From Bin5 sp965221145 (GTDB taxonomy: Bacteria; Chloroflexota; Anaerolineae; Caldilineales; Caldilineaceae), in the NCBI GenBank assembly GCA_965221145.1, contig OZ244877.1, forward strand, positions 4,402,001-4,466,000: DNA of 64,000 nt, read 5' to 3'. A program made the translations under genes and the position numbers. How positions within the stretch are numbered: position 1 is the stretch's first letter; every line of letters starts with the position of its first letter. The notes under the pieces were generated by a model that had not been told where the DNA came from, searched no databases, and saw nothing but the letters and a program-made list of their open reading frames with translations. Positions 57,152-64,000 of this stretch are shown piece by piece.

Positions 57152-58585
57152 ATGACACACCTGAAACAGTACCCGCACTCGGTTGTGGAGCAGGATGGGA
57201 CGACCTACGCGCTGGCGCGCGCGGGCAGGCAGAAGAAGCTATGCGTGCAGGGCGATACGACCGGTTTCAGCGGCGAGGTGACGGACGGGATGCTGCTCTG
57301 TCCGCTGACCGCCGAGAACGCGGACGCGCTGCGCGGCCGGCTGGCCTGGTTGACTCCCGTACCGCTGGGGGTGAAGACCTCCTTCGGTTTCGGTGACCGG
57401 CTGGGCGCGGCCACGCCCGGCCACATCTGCTCCATCCAGGGTACGGCGATTGCGCCGATCTTCGCCCAGCAGTCGGTGCGCGAGAATGACCGCATCGGGC
57501 GCACGCCGCAAGAGGTGATGGACGACGCCATGTGGGGGGTGGTGCAGATGGGCTGGCGCGCACCTTGGGGCGCGGACGCCGACCATGTGAAGCTGGTGAG
57601 CGACCTGCCCGCGTTCGTCGCCGCCGGCTACACCTTCTACACCATCGATCCCAGCGACCATGTGGACAACGACGCCCAGACCGACACTTTGCCGACACTG
57701 CGCGCCAAGGTGGAGGCGCTGCCCTGGGAACGGCTCGATACGAACCTGGCCGCGCTGCGGGCCGACTATCTGGCCGCCCCCATCGAACTGGCGGGACTGA
57801 CTCTGACCTTCAGCGAAGAGATCCTGCTGCGGGCGCTGGCGAAGTACGGCCGCGCCATCGTCCACACCCTGGACATCGCCGCCGCGCTCGATGCGCAGAT
57901 GCACGGCACCCGCTATGATCTGGAGATGTCGGTGGACGAGACCGAGACGCCGACATCGATCTATGAGCATTACTTTATGGCGCACGAACTGTTGCGGCGG
58001 GATCTGCCGGTCGTCAGCCTCGCGCCCCGTTTTGTCGGCAAATTCCAGAAAGGCGTGGACTATATCGGCGACACGGCCCCGTTCGAGGAGGAGCTGGTCA
58101 AGCACGCGGCGATTCTGAAGCATTTCGACGCCTACAAGCTGAGCGTCCACACCGGCTCCGACAAGTTCAGCATCTACCCGCTGATCGCCAAATACGCCGA
58201 AGAGCGCGTGCATGTCAAGACCGCCGGAACCAGCTATCTGGAGGCGCTGCGGGTGATCGCAGACCGTGATACAGCCCTCTTCCGCCAGATTCTCGACTAT
58301 TCGCGCCAACGCTTTGAGACGGACCGCAAGAGTTATTTTCTCGACTGCCAGCCGGACAAGGTGCCGGCCGACCGCGAACTGTCCGATGCGGACCTGCCGG
58401 GCCTGCTGGAGCAGTTCGACGCCCGCCAGTTGCTGCACGTGACCTTCGGCTCCAATCTGGACCGATTCGGTTCGCAGATTCACGGCCTGATCGCCGACCA
58501 TGAAGAAGACTACGAACAGGTGCTGAACAACCACTTTACCCGTCACCTGGCACCCTTTGCCAACGGCACAGTCGCCGGTGTCTAG
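57152..58585 (+). CDS. uxaE: Tagaturonate epimerase family protein (UxaE-like)
   Basis: The 477-residue protein resembles UxaE, which epimerises D-tagaturonate to D-fructuronate in galacturonate catabolism. Matching segments are GVKTSFGFGDRLGAATPGHI, FAQQSVRENDRIGRTPQEVMDDAMWGVVQMGWRAPWGADADHVK, YTFYTIDPSDHVDN, LEMSVDETETPTSIYEHYFMAHEL, and YKLSVHTGSDKFSIYPLIAKYAEERVHVKTAGTSYLEALR, with Asp/Glu/His metal ligands. With the GH88-type hydrolase and several isomerase-like genes it supports a uronate-degrading lifestyle. The ATG at 57152 was chosen. Confidence 0.85.
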   Translation: MTHLKQYPHSVVEQDGTTYALARAGRQKKLCVQGDTTGFSGEVTDGMLLCPLTAENADALRGRLAWLTPVPLGVKTSFGFGDRLGAATPGHICSIQGTAIAPIFAQQSVRENDRIGRTPQEVMDDAMWGVVQMGWRAPWGADADHVKLVSDLPAFVAAGYTFYTIDPSDHVDNDAQTDTLPTLRAKVEALPWERLDTNLAALRADYLAAPIELAGLTLTFSEEILLRALAKYGRAIVHTLDIAAALDAQMHGTRYDLEMSVDETETPTSIYEHYFMAHELLRRDLPVVSLAPRFVGKFQKGVDYIGDTAPFEEELVKHAAILKHFDAYKLSVHTGSDKFSIYPLIAKYAEERVHVKTAGTSYLEALRVIADRDTALFRQILDYSRQRFETDRKSYFLDCQPDKVPADRELSDADLPGLLEQFDARQLLHVTFGSNLDRFGSQIHGLIADHEEDYEQVLNNHFTRHLAPFANGTVAGV

Positions 58586-58627
58586 TGGTTCAGTGACCGC
58601 CAAACAGCACTGACCAAGGAGAAAACA

Positions 58628-59974
58628 ATGGCCGCCATACAGGAAATGCCCTCCCTGCTGGAGCAGGATAGACGACAGCTTCACCCTTTGCATCACCCTT
58701 CGCAAACCGACAATCCACTCATTGTGGAGCGTGCCGAAGGCGTCTGGCTCTACACGACCGACGGGCGCAAAATACTGGACGCGATGGCCGGTCTCTGGAA
58801 TGTGAACGTGGGCTATGGCCGCTCCGAACTGGCGCAGGCCGCGTACGCGCAGATGGAAAAGCTGGCCTACACATCCAACTTCGCCGGCATGACGAACCTT
58901 CCCGCCAGCGAGTTGGCCTACAAACTTTCCGGCTACGCCTACCCCAGCCTCAAGACGACATTTTTCACGTCCGGCGGCTCTGAATCCACCGACACGTCGT
59001 TCAAGACGGCCCGCTATTTCTGGAAGCGCCAGGGGCAGCCGGACAAGGTGAAGATCATCTCCCGCCGCGAATCCTATCACGGCATCACCCTGGCCGCCAC
59101 CAGCGCGACCAGCGTCCCTCGCTACCACAAGATGTTCGGGCCGCTTATGCCCAACTTTGTCTACTGCCACGCGCCCCATTCCTATCGCTACGAAGGCGAA
59201 ATGCAGGAGGGCGAGACGGTCGGCGCGGCCGCGGCGCGGGATCTGGAGGAGACGATTGTGCGTGAAGGGCCGGAGACGGTGGCCGCGGTGATCGCCGAGC
59301 CGGTGCAGGGCGTCGGCGGCGTGTTCGTGCCGCCGGAGGACTATTTCCCGCGCGTGCGGGCTATCTGCGACCAATACGATGTTTTGCTGATCGCCGACGA
59401 GGTGATCTGTGGCTTTGGGCGCACCGGCGAGATGTTCGCGCTCACCCGCTACGGGGTGGAGCCGGATATTCTCGCCTTCGCCAAAGGGATCACCAGCGGC
59501 TATCTGCCGTTAGGAGGCATTCAGATCAACGACCAGATCATGGAGGCGATGAACAGCGCGCCGGTGGAGGAGGCTTGGATGCACGGGTTTACCTATTCCG
59601 GGCACGCCACCTCTTGCGCGGTCGGCCTGCGCAACCTCGCGATTCTTGAGGAGGAGGGGCTGGCCGAACGTTCAGCACAGATGGGTGAACGGCTGCGTAG
59701 CGGGCTGGCCAGTTTGGCCGAATTTGGTACGGTGGGTGATGTGCGCGGCCAAGGTCTTCTTTGCGCGGTCGAGTTCGTCAAGGACCAGGAGACGAAAGAG
59801 CCGGACGCTGAACTGGCGTTGCATCTGCAAAATGCGACCGCGGCGCGCGGCGTGCGCACGCGGGCCTTGAACGGCAGTCTGGCCTTCTCGCCGCCGCTTG
59901 TCATCAGCGAGGAGGAGGTCGATCAGATCGTCGACACCATCGGCGCGGCGCTCGACTCGCCGTCTGAACTGTGA
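58628..59974 (+). CDS. Class III (omega) aminotransferase
   Basis: The 448-residue PLP enzyme has the family layout: LDAMAGLWNVNVGYGRSELAQAAYAQMEKLAY, TFFTSGGSESTDTSFKTARYFWKRQGQPDKVKIISRRESYHGITLAATSAT, AAVIAEPVQGVGGVFVPPEDYFPRVRAICDQYDVLLIADEVICGFGRTGEMFA (Asp of the PLP pyridine), and ILAFAKGITSGYLPLGGI with the PLP Lys near residue 286. Likely substrates are beta-alanine, taurine, GABA or a 2-amino sugar derivative. It follows uxaE after 42 bp with an AAGGAG site, so the two are in one operon. The gene ends with the word GTCTGAACTGTGATT. Confidence 0.9.
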   Translation: MAAIQEMPSLLEQDRRQLHPLHHPSQTDNPLIVERAEGVWLYTTDGRKILDAMAGLWNVNVGYGRSELAQAAYAQMEKLAYTSNFAGMTNLPASELAYKLSGYAYPSLKTTFFTSGGSESTDTSFKTARYFWKRQGQPDKVKIISRRESYHGITLAATSATSVPRYHKMFGPLMPNFVYCHAPHSYRYEGEMQEGETVGAAAARDLEETIVREGPETVAAVIAEPVQGVGGVFVPPEDYFPRVRAICDQYDVLLIADEVICGFGRTGEMFALTRYGVEPDILAFAKGITSGYLPLGGIQINDQIMEAMNSAPVEEAWMHGFTYSGHATSCAVGLRNLAILEEEGLAERSAQMGERLRSGLASLAEFGTVGDVRGQGLLCAVEFVKDQETKEPDAELALHLQNATAARGVRTRALNGSLAFSPPLVISEEEVDQIVDTIGAALDSPSEL

Positions 59975-59997
59975 TTCATCCGATTGAGTGATGGACT

Positions 59998-60366
59998 GTG
60001 ATGAGACCTCACTTCAAAGACCAACGCATCCCGGAACTGGCGGAAGCGCGGGACTATGCAACCGCCCTGCATCTGCGCGGCGAGGCGTATCAGGGGCAAA
60101 TGTGGGGCTGGTCCGTCTATTATGAGCCGGAGTTGGTCGAAGAGAACACGCTATTTGAACTACCCGATGAAGGCAATGGCATGAAGCGCGAACTCCGGCG
60201 GCACTACAGTCCCGCCAGCTTCACTGTCGGCGAGAGCGGCATCTGGTTCTTTTCGCTCCTCTGGGAGGATGGCCGGGACGCCGAACCGGTCGAGTTTCTG
60301 GATGTCGTTCCCGTTGAAGAAGCGCATCTCGATGTAGCTGCGCCGACAGCAATCTCCGCGTCCTGA
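59998..60366 (+). CDS. Small protein of unknown function
   Basis: The 122-residue soluble protein (MRPHFKDQRIPELAEARDYATALHLRGEAYQGQMWGWSVYYEPELVEENTLFELPDEGNGMKRELRRHYSPASFTVGESGIWFFSLLWEDG...) has no motif I recognise. The spacing after the aminotransferase gene (about 25 bp) suggests the same transcript. It could start at GTG 59998 or ATG 60001. Confidence 0.55.
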   Translation: MMRPHFKDQRIPELAEARDYATALHLRGEAYQGQMWGWSVYYEPELVEENTLFELPDEGNGMKRELRRHYSPASFTVGESGIWFFSLLWEDGRDAEPVEFLDVVPVEEAHLDVAAPTAISAS

Positions 60367-60439
60367 CCGGCGCAATAGTCCTTCTTCTCTTATTGGTAGA
60401 ATGTGCAGGAATGACTGTGTCTTGTGGCGAGGTAGAGAT

Positions 60440-60736
60440 GTGAAAAGCACAGAGGAGATCCGCGGAATTCTGCGCTCTCATCAGTCTGAATTGAAGAAAC
60501 GGTACCACGTGGAGGAGATCGCTCTCTTTGGCTCCTATGCCCGCGGTGAGCAGACCGACGCCAGCGACCTCGACATTCTGGTCACGTTGAGCGCGCCGTT
60601 AGGCTGGGAGTTCGTCGATCTATGCGAGCATCTGACGGAATTGCTGGAAACCAAGGTGGATGTACTTACGCGCGGCGCTGTTGACAGAAAGCCTTTGCTC
60701 CGCCAATTTATCGAAAAAGACCTGATTCGTGTCTGA
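60440..60736 (+). CDS. MNT-type nucleotidyltransferase
   Basis: The 98-residue protein has the minimal nucleotidyltransferase site in IALFGSYARGEQTDASDLDILVTL (G-S-x10-D-x-D) and KVDVLTRGAVD as the third acidic strand. GTG at 60440 with GAGGTAGAG upstream is the likely start; the upstream reading from 60401 (MCRNDCVLW...) is not family-like. No HEPN/DUF86 partner follows, so this is a third MNT in the window without an adjacent toxin. Confidence 0.83.
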   Translation: MKSTEEIRGILRSHQSELKKRYHVEEIALFGSYARGEQTDASDLDILVTLSAPLGWEFVDLCEHLTELLETKVDVLTRGAVDRKPLLRQFIEKDLIRV

Positions 60737-60775
60737 CCAATACAGCCATCCTTCCCGTCGCCCTAGAGGTTTTCC

Positions 60776-61183
60776 ATGTCACCCGCAGACGCCCCCGCTC
60801 TGATCGGCACCGCCCCCTATTTTGTCGTGAGCGCCCTGGCAGCGTCGCTCGACTACTATTGCGATATACTCGGTTTCAGGCGGCCCCCGCTGTGGGGCGA
60901 GCCGCCGACATTCGCCATGCCCGACCGCGACGGCTTCATCTTTATGCTGAAACAGGTGAAAAACAGCGACAATATCCAACCCAACCGGACGCGGGGCGGC
61001 TACTGGGACGCCTACATCTGGGTGCAGGATGCGGAGGCGCTCTACGCCGAGTTCGCGGCAAATGGCGCCGAGTTCGCCTACGGCTTGACAATCCAGGACG
61101 AGTACAATAACAAAGAGTTCGCTGTATATGACCCGGACGGCTACTTCATCGCCTTTGGGCAAGGACTTGAGGAAGAGGAATGA
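60776..61183 (+). CDS. VOC family glyoxalase/bleomycin-resistance protein
   Basis: The 135-residue protein has the beta-alpha-beta-beta-beta VOC fold: PYFVVSALAASLDYYCDILGFRRPPLWGEPPTFAMPDRDGFIFMLKQ, then YWDAYIWVQDAEALYAEFAANGAEFAYGLTIQDEYNNKEFAVYDPDGYFIAFGQGL, with the terminal Glu/Asp-containing strand FAVYDPDGY. The enzymatic role is unknown. The ATG start of the next gene overlaps its stop (ATGA). Confidence 0.85.
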   Translation: MSPADAPALIGTAPYFVVSALAASLDYYCDILGFRRPPLWGEPPTFAMPDRDGFIFMLKQVKNSDNIQPNRTRGGYWDAYIWVQDAEALYAEFAANGAEFAYGLTIQDEYNNKEFAVYDPDGYFIAFGQGLEEEE

Positions 61184-63459
61184 GCAGGACAACCACAGCC
61201 GAGCCGACATCGAACGGGCAGACCGGCTCGCGCCGCTTCTCCATCCTCGCCGAACGCGACATCAACCGCGAGACATACGTCGAAGAGTGGGCCGAAGCCG
61301 GTCTGACCGTCGCCGACAGCCCCTACGACCCGCGGCCGTCGCTGCGTATCATCAACGGCCAAGTCATGGAGATGGACGGCAAAGAGCGGGCCGAGTTCGA
61401 TGCGCTCGACCTCTTCATCGCCGACCACGCGCTGGATCTGGCGGTGGCGGACGAGGCGATGGCCACCCCATCCCACCAGTTCGCCCGCATGTTGGTCGAT
61501 ATCAACGTGCCCCAGCCCACCATCCGCCGCCTGGCCAACGGTTGCACACCGGCCAAATTGTGCGCGATCGTGCGCCACATGAACGTGCTGGAGATGATGA
61601 TGGGCCTGGGCAAGATGCGGGTGCGCAAGACCCCGGCCAACCAGGCCCACGTCACCAACTGGCGGGAGAACCCGGCGCTGCTGGCCGCGGACGCGGCCGA
61701 AGCGGCGCTGCGCGGCTTTGCCGAAATTGAAACGACGGTGCGGGTGGCGCGCGCCGCGCCCCTGAATGCGCTCGCCATTCTCGTCGGCGCGCAGACGCCG
61801 ACGCAGGGCGGCGTACTGACGCAGTGCGCGGTCGAGGAGGCGTTCGGGCTGCGCCTGGGCATCAAGGGGCTGACCTCCTACGCGGAGACGCTCTCGGTCT
61901 ACGGCACGGAGCGCTCCTTTGTCGACGGCGACGACACGCCCTGGTCGAAAGCATTTCTGGCCTCCGCCTACGCCAGTCGGGGCATCAAGGTGCGCTTCAC
62001 CTCCGGCACCGGCTCCGAGGCGCTGATGGGCTACGCCGAGCAGTGTTCGATGCTCTATCTGGAGGCCCGCTGTCTGCTGGTGACGAAGGGCGCCGGCAGC
62101 CAGGGCGTGCAGAACGGCTCGATCTCCTGCATCGCCCTGCCGGAGGCGTTGCCCGGCGGCGTACGCGGCGTGCTGGCTGAGAACCTGCTGGCGTCGATGT
62201 TGGGGATGGAGTGCGCGTCCGGCAACGACGCGCTGGCCTCCCATTCGGCCCTGCGCAAGACGGCCAAACTGATGTTGCAGATGATCCCCGGCACCGATTT
62301 CATCTGCTCAGGCTACAGCGCCATCCCCAAGCAGGACAACATGTTCGGCGGCGGCAACTTTGACGCCGAGGATTTCGACGACTGGACCGTCATCCAACGC
62401 GATATGCAGGTGAACGGCGGGATCCGTCCGGTGCGCGAGGCCGATGCAGTCGCCGTGCGCAGGCAGGCCGCGCAGGCGTTGCAAGCGATCTACGCCGAAC
62501 TGGAGTTCCCGCCGATCGGGGACGATGAGGTGGAGGCCGCCGCGCTCGCCCACAGCAGCGAAGATATGCCGGAGCGGGACATGGTGGCCGACCTGGCCGC
62601 AGCCGACCGTTTCCTGGAGGGCACGGCCAATCTGGCCGACGTGGTGCGCGCGCTGCACCGGAGCGGCTTCGAGCAGGTGGCCGCCAATCTGCTGGAGATG
62701 GGACGTCAGCGGGTGGCGGGGGACTATCTGCAACCCTCGGCGATCTTCACTGACGGTTTCGCGGTGATCAGCGCCATCAACGACAGCAATGATTACACCG
62801 GCCCCGGCACCGGCTATCGTCTGGAGGGGGAGACGTGGGACGCGCTCCAGCGCATCCCCCAACAGAAGTCGCCGCGGGACTTTATTGATGCACAGATGGG
62901 GGATCCGCTGCCCAAGCTGGCCGAGATCAGCGCGGCCAAAGTTGGCAGTTCCGCCAACGAGATCGTCGTCGCGGTGGGGCCGGCCTATGTCCGCTCGCTG
63001 GTGAAGACGATCGGCGAACTGGATCATGAGGCGGTGCTGGAGTCACTCCTCACCGGCGTGGCGGAGGAGGGGTTCTATGGACGGGTGGTGCGGGTCTATC
63101 ACAGCGCCGACTGCGCGGCCATCGGCCACGCCGGCGCGCGCCTGAGCGGCTCCGGCATTGCGGTCGGTTTGCAGAGCCGCGGCACGACCGTCATCCAGAA
63201 ACGCGGGTTGGCGCCGCTCAACAATCTGGAACTGTTCCCCCAATCGCCCAGCCTGACGCTGGAGATCTACCAGGCTATCGGGCGCAACGCGGCCCGCTAC
63301 GCCAAGGGAGTTAGCCCGCTGCCGGTGGGCGTCAAGGTCGACAACGGCGCTCGCCTGCGCCTGATCGTCAAGACGGCCCTGCTGCACCGCCGCGAGATCG
63401 AAGATATTCAGGAGAAAGCGCCGCAGGAACTCTACTTCCGCTGGGAGCCGGATGTGTGA
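61180..63459 (+). CDS. B12-dependent propanediol/glycerol dehydratase, fused large + medium subunits
   Basis: The 759-residue protein matches PduC/GldA (residues ~1-560: RFSILAERDINRETYVEEWAEAGLTVADSPYDPRPSLRI, HQFARMLVDINVPQPTIRRLANG, TPTQGGVLTQCAVEEAFGLRLGIKGLTSYAETLSVYG, GAGSQGVQNGSISCIALPEALPGGVRGVLAENLLASMLGMECASGNDALASHS). It continues directly into PduD-like sequence (KLAEISAAKVGSSANEIVVAVGPAYVRSLVKTIGELDHEAVLESLLTGVAEEGFYGRVVRVYHSADCAAIGHAGARLSGSGIAVGLQSRGTTVIQKRGLAPLNNLELFPQSP). Enteric enzymes use separate genes for these subunits. It dehydrates 1,2-diols to aldehydes with adenosylcobalamin. No microcompartment shell or reactivase genes are visible in the window. Confidence 0.93.
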   Translation: MSRTTTAEPTSNGQTGSRRFSILAERDINRETYVEEWAEAGLTVADSPYDPRPSLRIINGQVMEMDGKERAEFDALDLFIADHALDLAVADEAMATPSHQFARMLVDINVPQPTIRRLANGCTPAKLCAIVRHMNVLEMMMGLGKMRVRKTPANQAHVTNWRENPALLAADAAEAALRGFAEIETTVRVARAAPLNALAILVGAQTPTQGGVLTQCAVEEAFGLRLGIKGLTSYAETLSVYGTERSFVDGDDTPWSKAFLASAYASRGIKVRFTSGTGSEALMGYAEQCSMLYLEARCLLVTKGAGSQGVQNGSISCIALPEALPGGVRGVLAENLLASMLGMECASGNDALASHSALRKTAKLMLQMIPGTDFICSGYSAIPKQDNMFGGGNFDAEDFDDWTVIQRDMQVNGGIRPVREADAVAVRRQAAQALQAIYAELEFPPIGDDEVEAAALAHSSEDMPERDMVADLAAADRFLEGTANLADVVRALHRSGFEQVAANLLEMGRQRVAGDYLQPSAIFTDGFAVISAINDSNDYTGPGTGYRLEGETWDALQRIPQQKSPRDFIDAQMGDPLPKLAEISAAKVGSSANEIVVAVGPAYVRSLVKTIGELDHEAVLESLLTGVAEEGFYGRVVRVYHSADCAAIGHAGARLSGSGIAVGLQSRGTTVIQKRGLAPLNNLELFPQSPSLTLEIYQAIGRNAARYAKGVSPLPVGVKVDNGARLRLIVKTALLHRREIEDIQEKAPQELYFRWEPDV

Positions 63460-63487
63460 CGGCGAGGAGAGAGTGAAGAGGAGTGAG

Positions 63488-63535
63488 TTTGGCCGTTGCT
63501 GAATCCAGGGGTTTGGACACTTGGAAACGGCCAAA
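63488..63535. repeat. Candidate palindromic element copy E
   Basis: TTTGGCCGTT (63488-63497) and AACGGCCAAA (63526-63535) form a perfect 10-bp stem. On the minus strand the interior reads TCC, AAGTG, the inner pair TCC/GGA around AAACCCCT, then TTC and AGC. This resembles copies A-D but with three unpaired bases at the base of the loop and TTC for GTC. It lies between the two dehydratase genes. Confidence 0.45.
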
Positions 63536-63587
63536 TCAGGAGAGAAAACCACTCGCTCCTCGACCTTGAGCGCAAGGAAATAACATA

Positions 63588-64000
63588 ATGACAGACGACA
63601 AAGTAGATGAGCGAGTGAAGAGGAGCGAGGAAAGAGAAAACACCTCTGACTCCTCACTTCGCACTCCTCACTCCTCGAATGGGGACTATCCCCTCTACGC
63701 CAGCCGGCGCGACAGCCTGACCGCGGCCAGTGGGCGGCCCTTGCGCGACCTTTCGCTGCAAGCGACGCTGACGGAAGAGATCACCTCCGAGGATTACAGC
63801 ATCAGCGCGGAGACGCTGCGCGCCCAGGCCGAGATCGCCCGCGACGCCGGCTACCCGCAGCTGGCGCAAAATCTGGAACGGGCCGCAGAGTTGACCGCCG
63901 TCCCCAACGAGACGCTCCTGGAAATGTACGAAATGCTGCGGCCCGGGCGCTGCAAGTTCGAGGAGTACCAGGCGCTGGCGCGGCGGCTGCGGGAGGAGTT
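63588..64000 (+). CDS. Propanediol dehydratase small subunit (partial, runs off window)
   Basis: From ATG 63588 (AAGGAA upstream) the frame reads MTDDKVDERVKRSEERENTSDSSLRTPHSSNGDYPLYASRRDSLTAASGRPLRDLSLQATLTEEITSEDYSISAETLRAQAEIARDAGYPQLAQNLERAAELTAVPNETLLEMYEMLRPGRCKFEEYQALARRLREE. The part after YPLYASRRD is the conserved PduE region (SGRPLRDLSLQA, AEIARDAGYPQLAQNLERAAELTAVPNETLLEMYEMLRPGR). Residues ~8-30 are encoded by two heptamer repeats (GAGCGAG type and TCCTCAC type) in frame, so the N-terminus is probably expanded and disordered. It completes the fused subunit encoded upstream. Confidence 0.9.
   Translation, partial: MTDDKVDERVKRSEERENTSDSSLRTPHSSNGDYPLYASRRDSLTAASGRPLRDLSLQATLTEEITSEDYSISAETLRAQAEIARDAGYPQLAQNLERAAELTAVPNETLLEMYEMLRPGRCKFEEYQALARRLREE
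63609..63677 (+). repeat. Heptamer repeats inside the dehydratase small-subunit gene
   Basis: GAGCGAG, TGAAGAG, GAGCGAG, GAAAGAG lie in register from 63609, and TCCTCAC, TTCGCAC, TCCTCAC from 63651, forming loosely inverted arms within codons 8-30. Confidence 0.7.

Noticed and set aside
57239..59374. Minus-strand open frame of 711 residues
   Set aside because: It is antisense to uxaE and the class III aminotransferase, both strongly supported.

Overview
The window is high-GC bacterial DNA (most genes look well above 60% GC) of the kind found in filamentous Chloroflexota, probably a Caldilineae/Anaerolineae relative. This placement is inferred from the gene mix: many xylose-isomerase-like TIM-barrel proteins, Gfo/Idh/MocA and SDR oxidoreductases, PhyH and mandelate-racemase family enzymes, a translin-like protein, a K+-type membrane pyrophosphatase, and heavy IS and short-repeat load. 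No rRNA, tRNA or plasmid/phage backbone was seen.

Layout. 1-9.1 kb and 11-15 kb form a sugar-acid/polysaccharide-degradation cluster: a Tat-lipoprotein ABC sugar-binding protein (minus strand, cut by the window edge), four to five sugar phosphate isomerase/epimerase-like proteins, a Gfo/Idh/MocA dehydrogenase, a GH88-type unsaturated uronyl hydrolase, an SDR, a D-2-hydroxyacid dehydrogenase and a methyltransferase. An IS66 element (4362-6158, perfect 8-bp target duplication) splits this cluster. A lower-GC two-gene ATPase + DUF4435 module resembling the PARIS anti-phage system sits inside it (9114-11029), and an IS630 element lies in the last codons of the methyltransferase. 16-30 kb holds a large membrane-anchored protein, a creatininase-family hydrolase, GNAT, PPOX, MntA/HepT and HicA/HicB modules, an amidohydrolase, GMP synthase, an 11-unit TPR protein, a serine hydrolase and a translin-like protein. 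30.5-33 kb has a frameshifted ISAs1 element, a lone type I-E-like CRISPR repeat and an HNH remnant. 33-39 kb has hppA, another SDR, a DSD1/D-threonine-aldolase-like PLP enzyme, an orphaned MNT nucleotidyltransferase and an M20 peptidase.

39-50 kb is a scrambled accessory island: a large adenine-type DNA methyltransferase with a C-tract frameshift, three degraded pieces of the same family, an HNH protein, a DUF6946-like protein, two broken transposases (one carrying a 147-bp MITE with perfect target duplication and a palindromic insertion) and a truncated sugar-binding protein. 51-64 kb returns to metabolism (PhyH dioxygenase, enolase-superfamily dehydratase, LarA-like racemase, tagaturonate-epimerase-like UxaE, class III aminotransferase, fused B12 diol dehydratase large+medium subunit and its small subunit) around a type II restriction-modification pair (53-55 kb).

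The most unusual signals are repeats. (1) A hairpin family keeps the internal signature AAGTG...GTC while both the inner and outer stems vary with compensation; two or three copies lie in frame inside enzyme genes. (2) Intergenic junctions repeatedly carry 7-bp-period degenerate tandem repeats (AGTGGNN, AGTTTTT, GTATTGC, TCCTCAC types) that resemble cyanobacterial STRRs and sometimes run into coding sequence. (3) A second palindromic family has one copy inserted in a transposase gene. Several transposase frameshifts fall at homopolymers, which could be programmed slippage or sequencing error.
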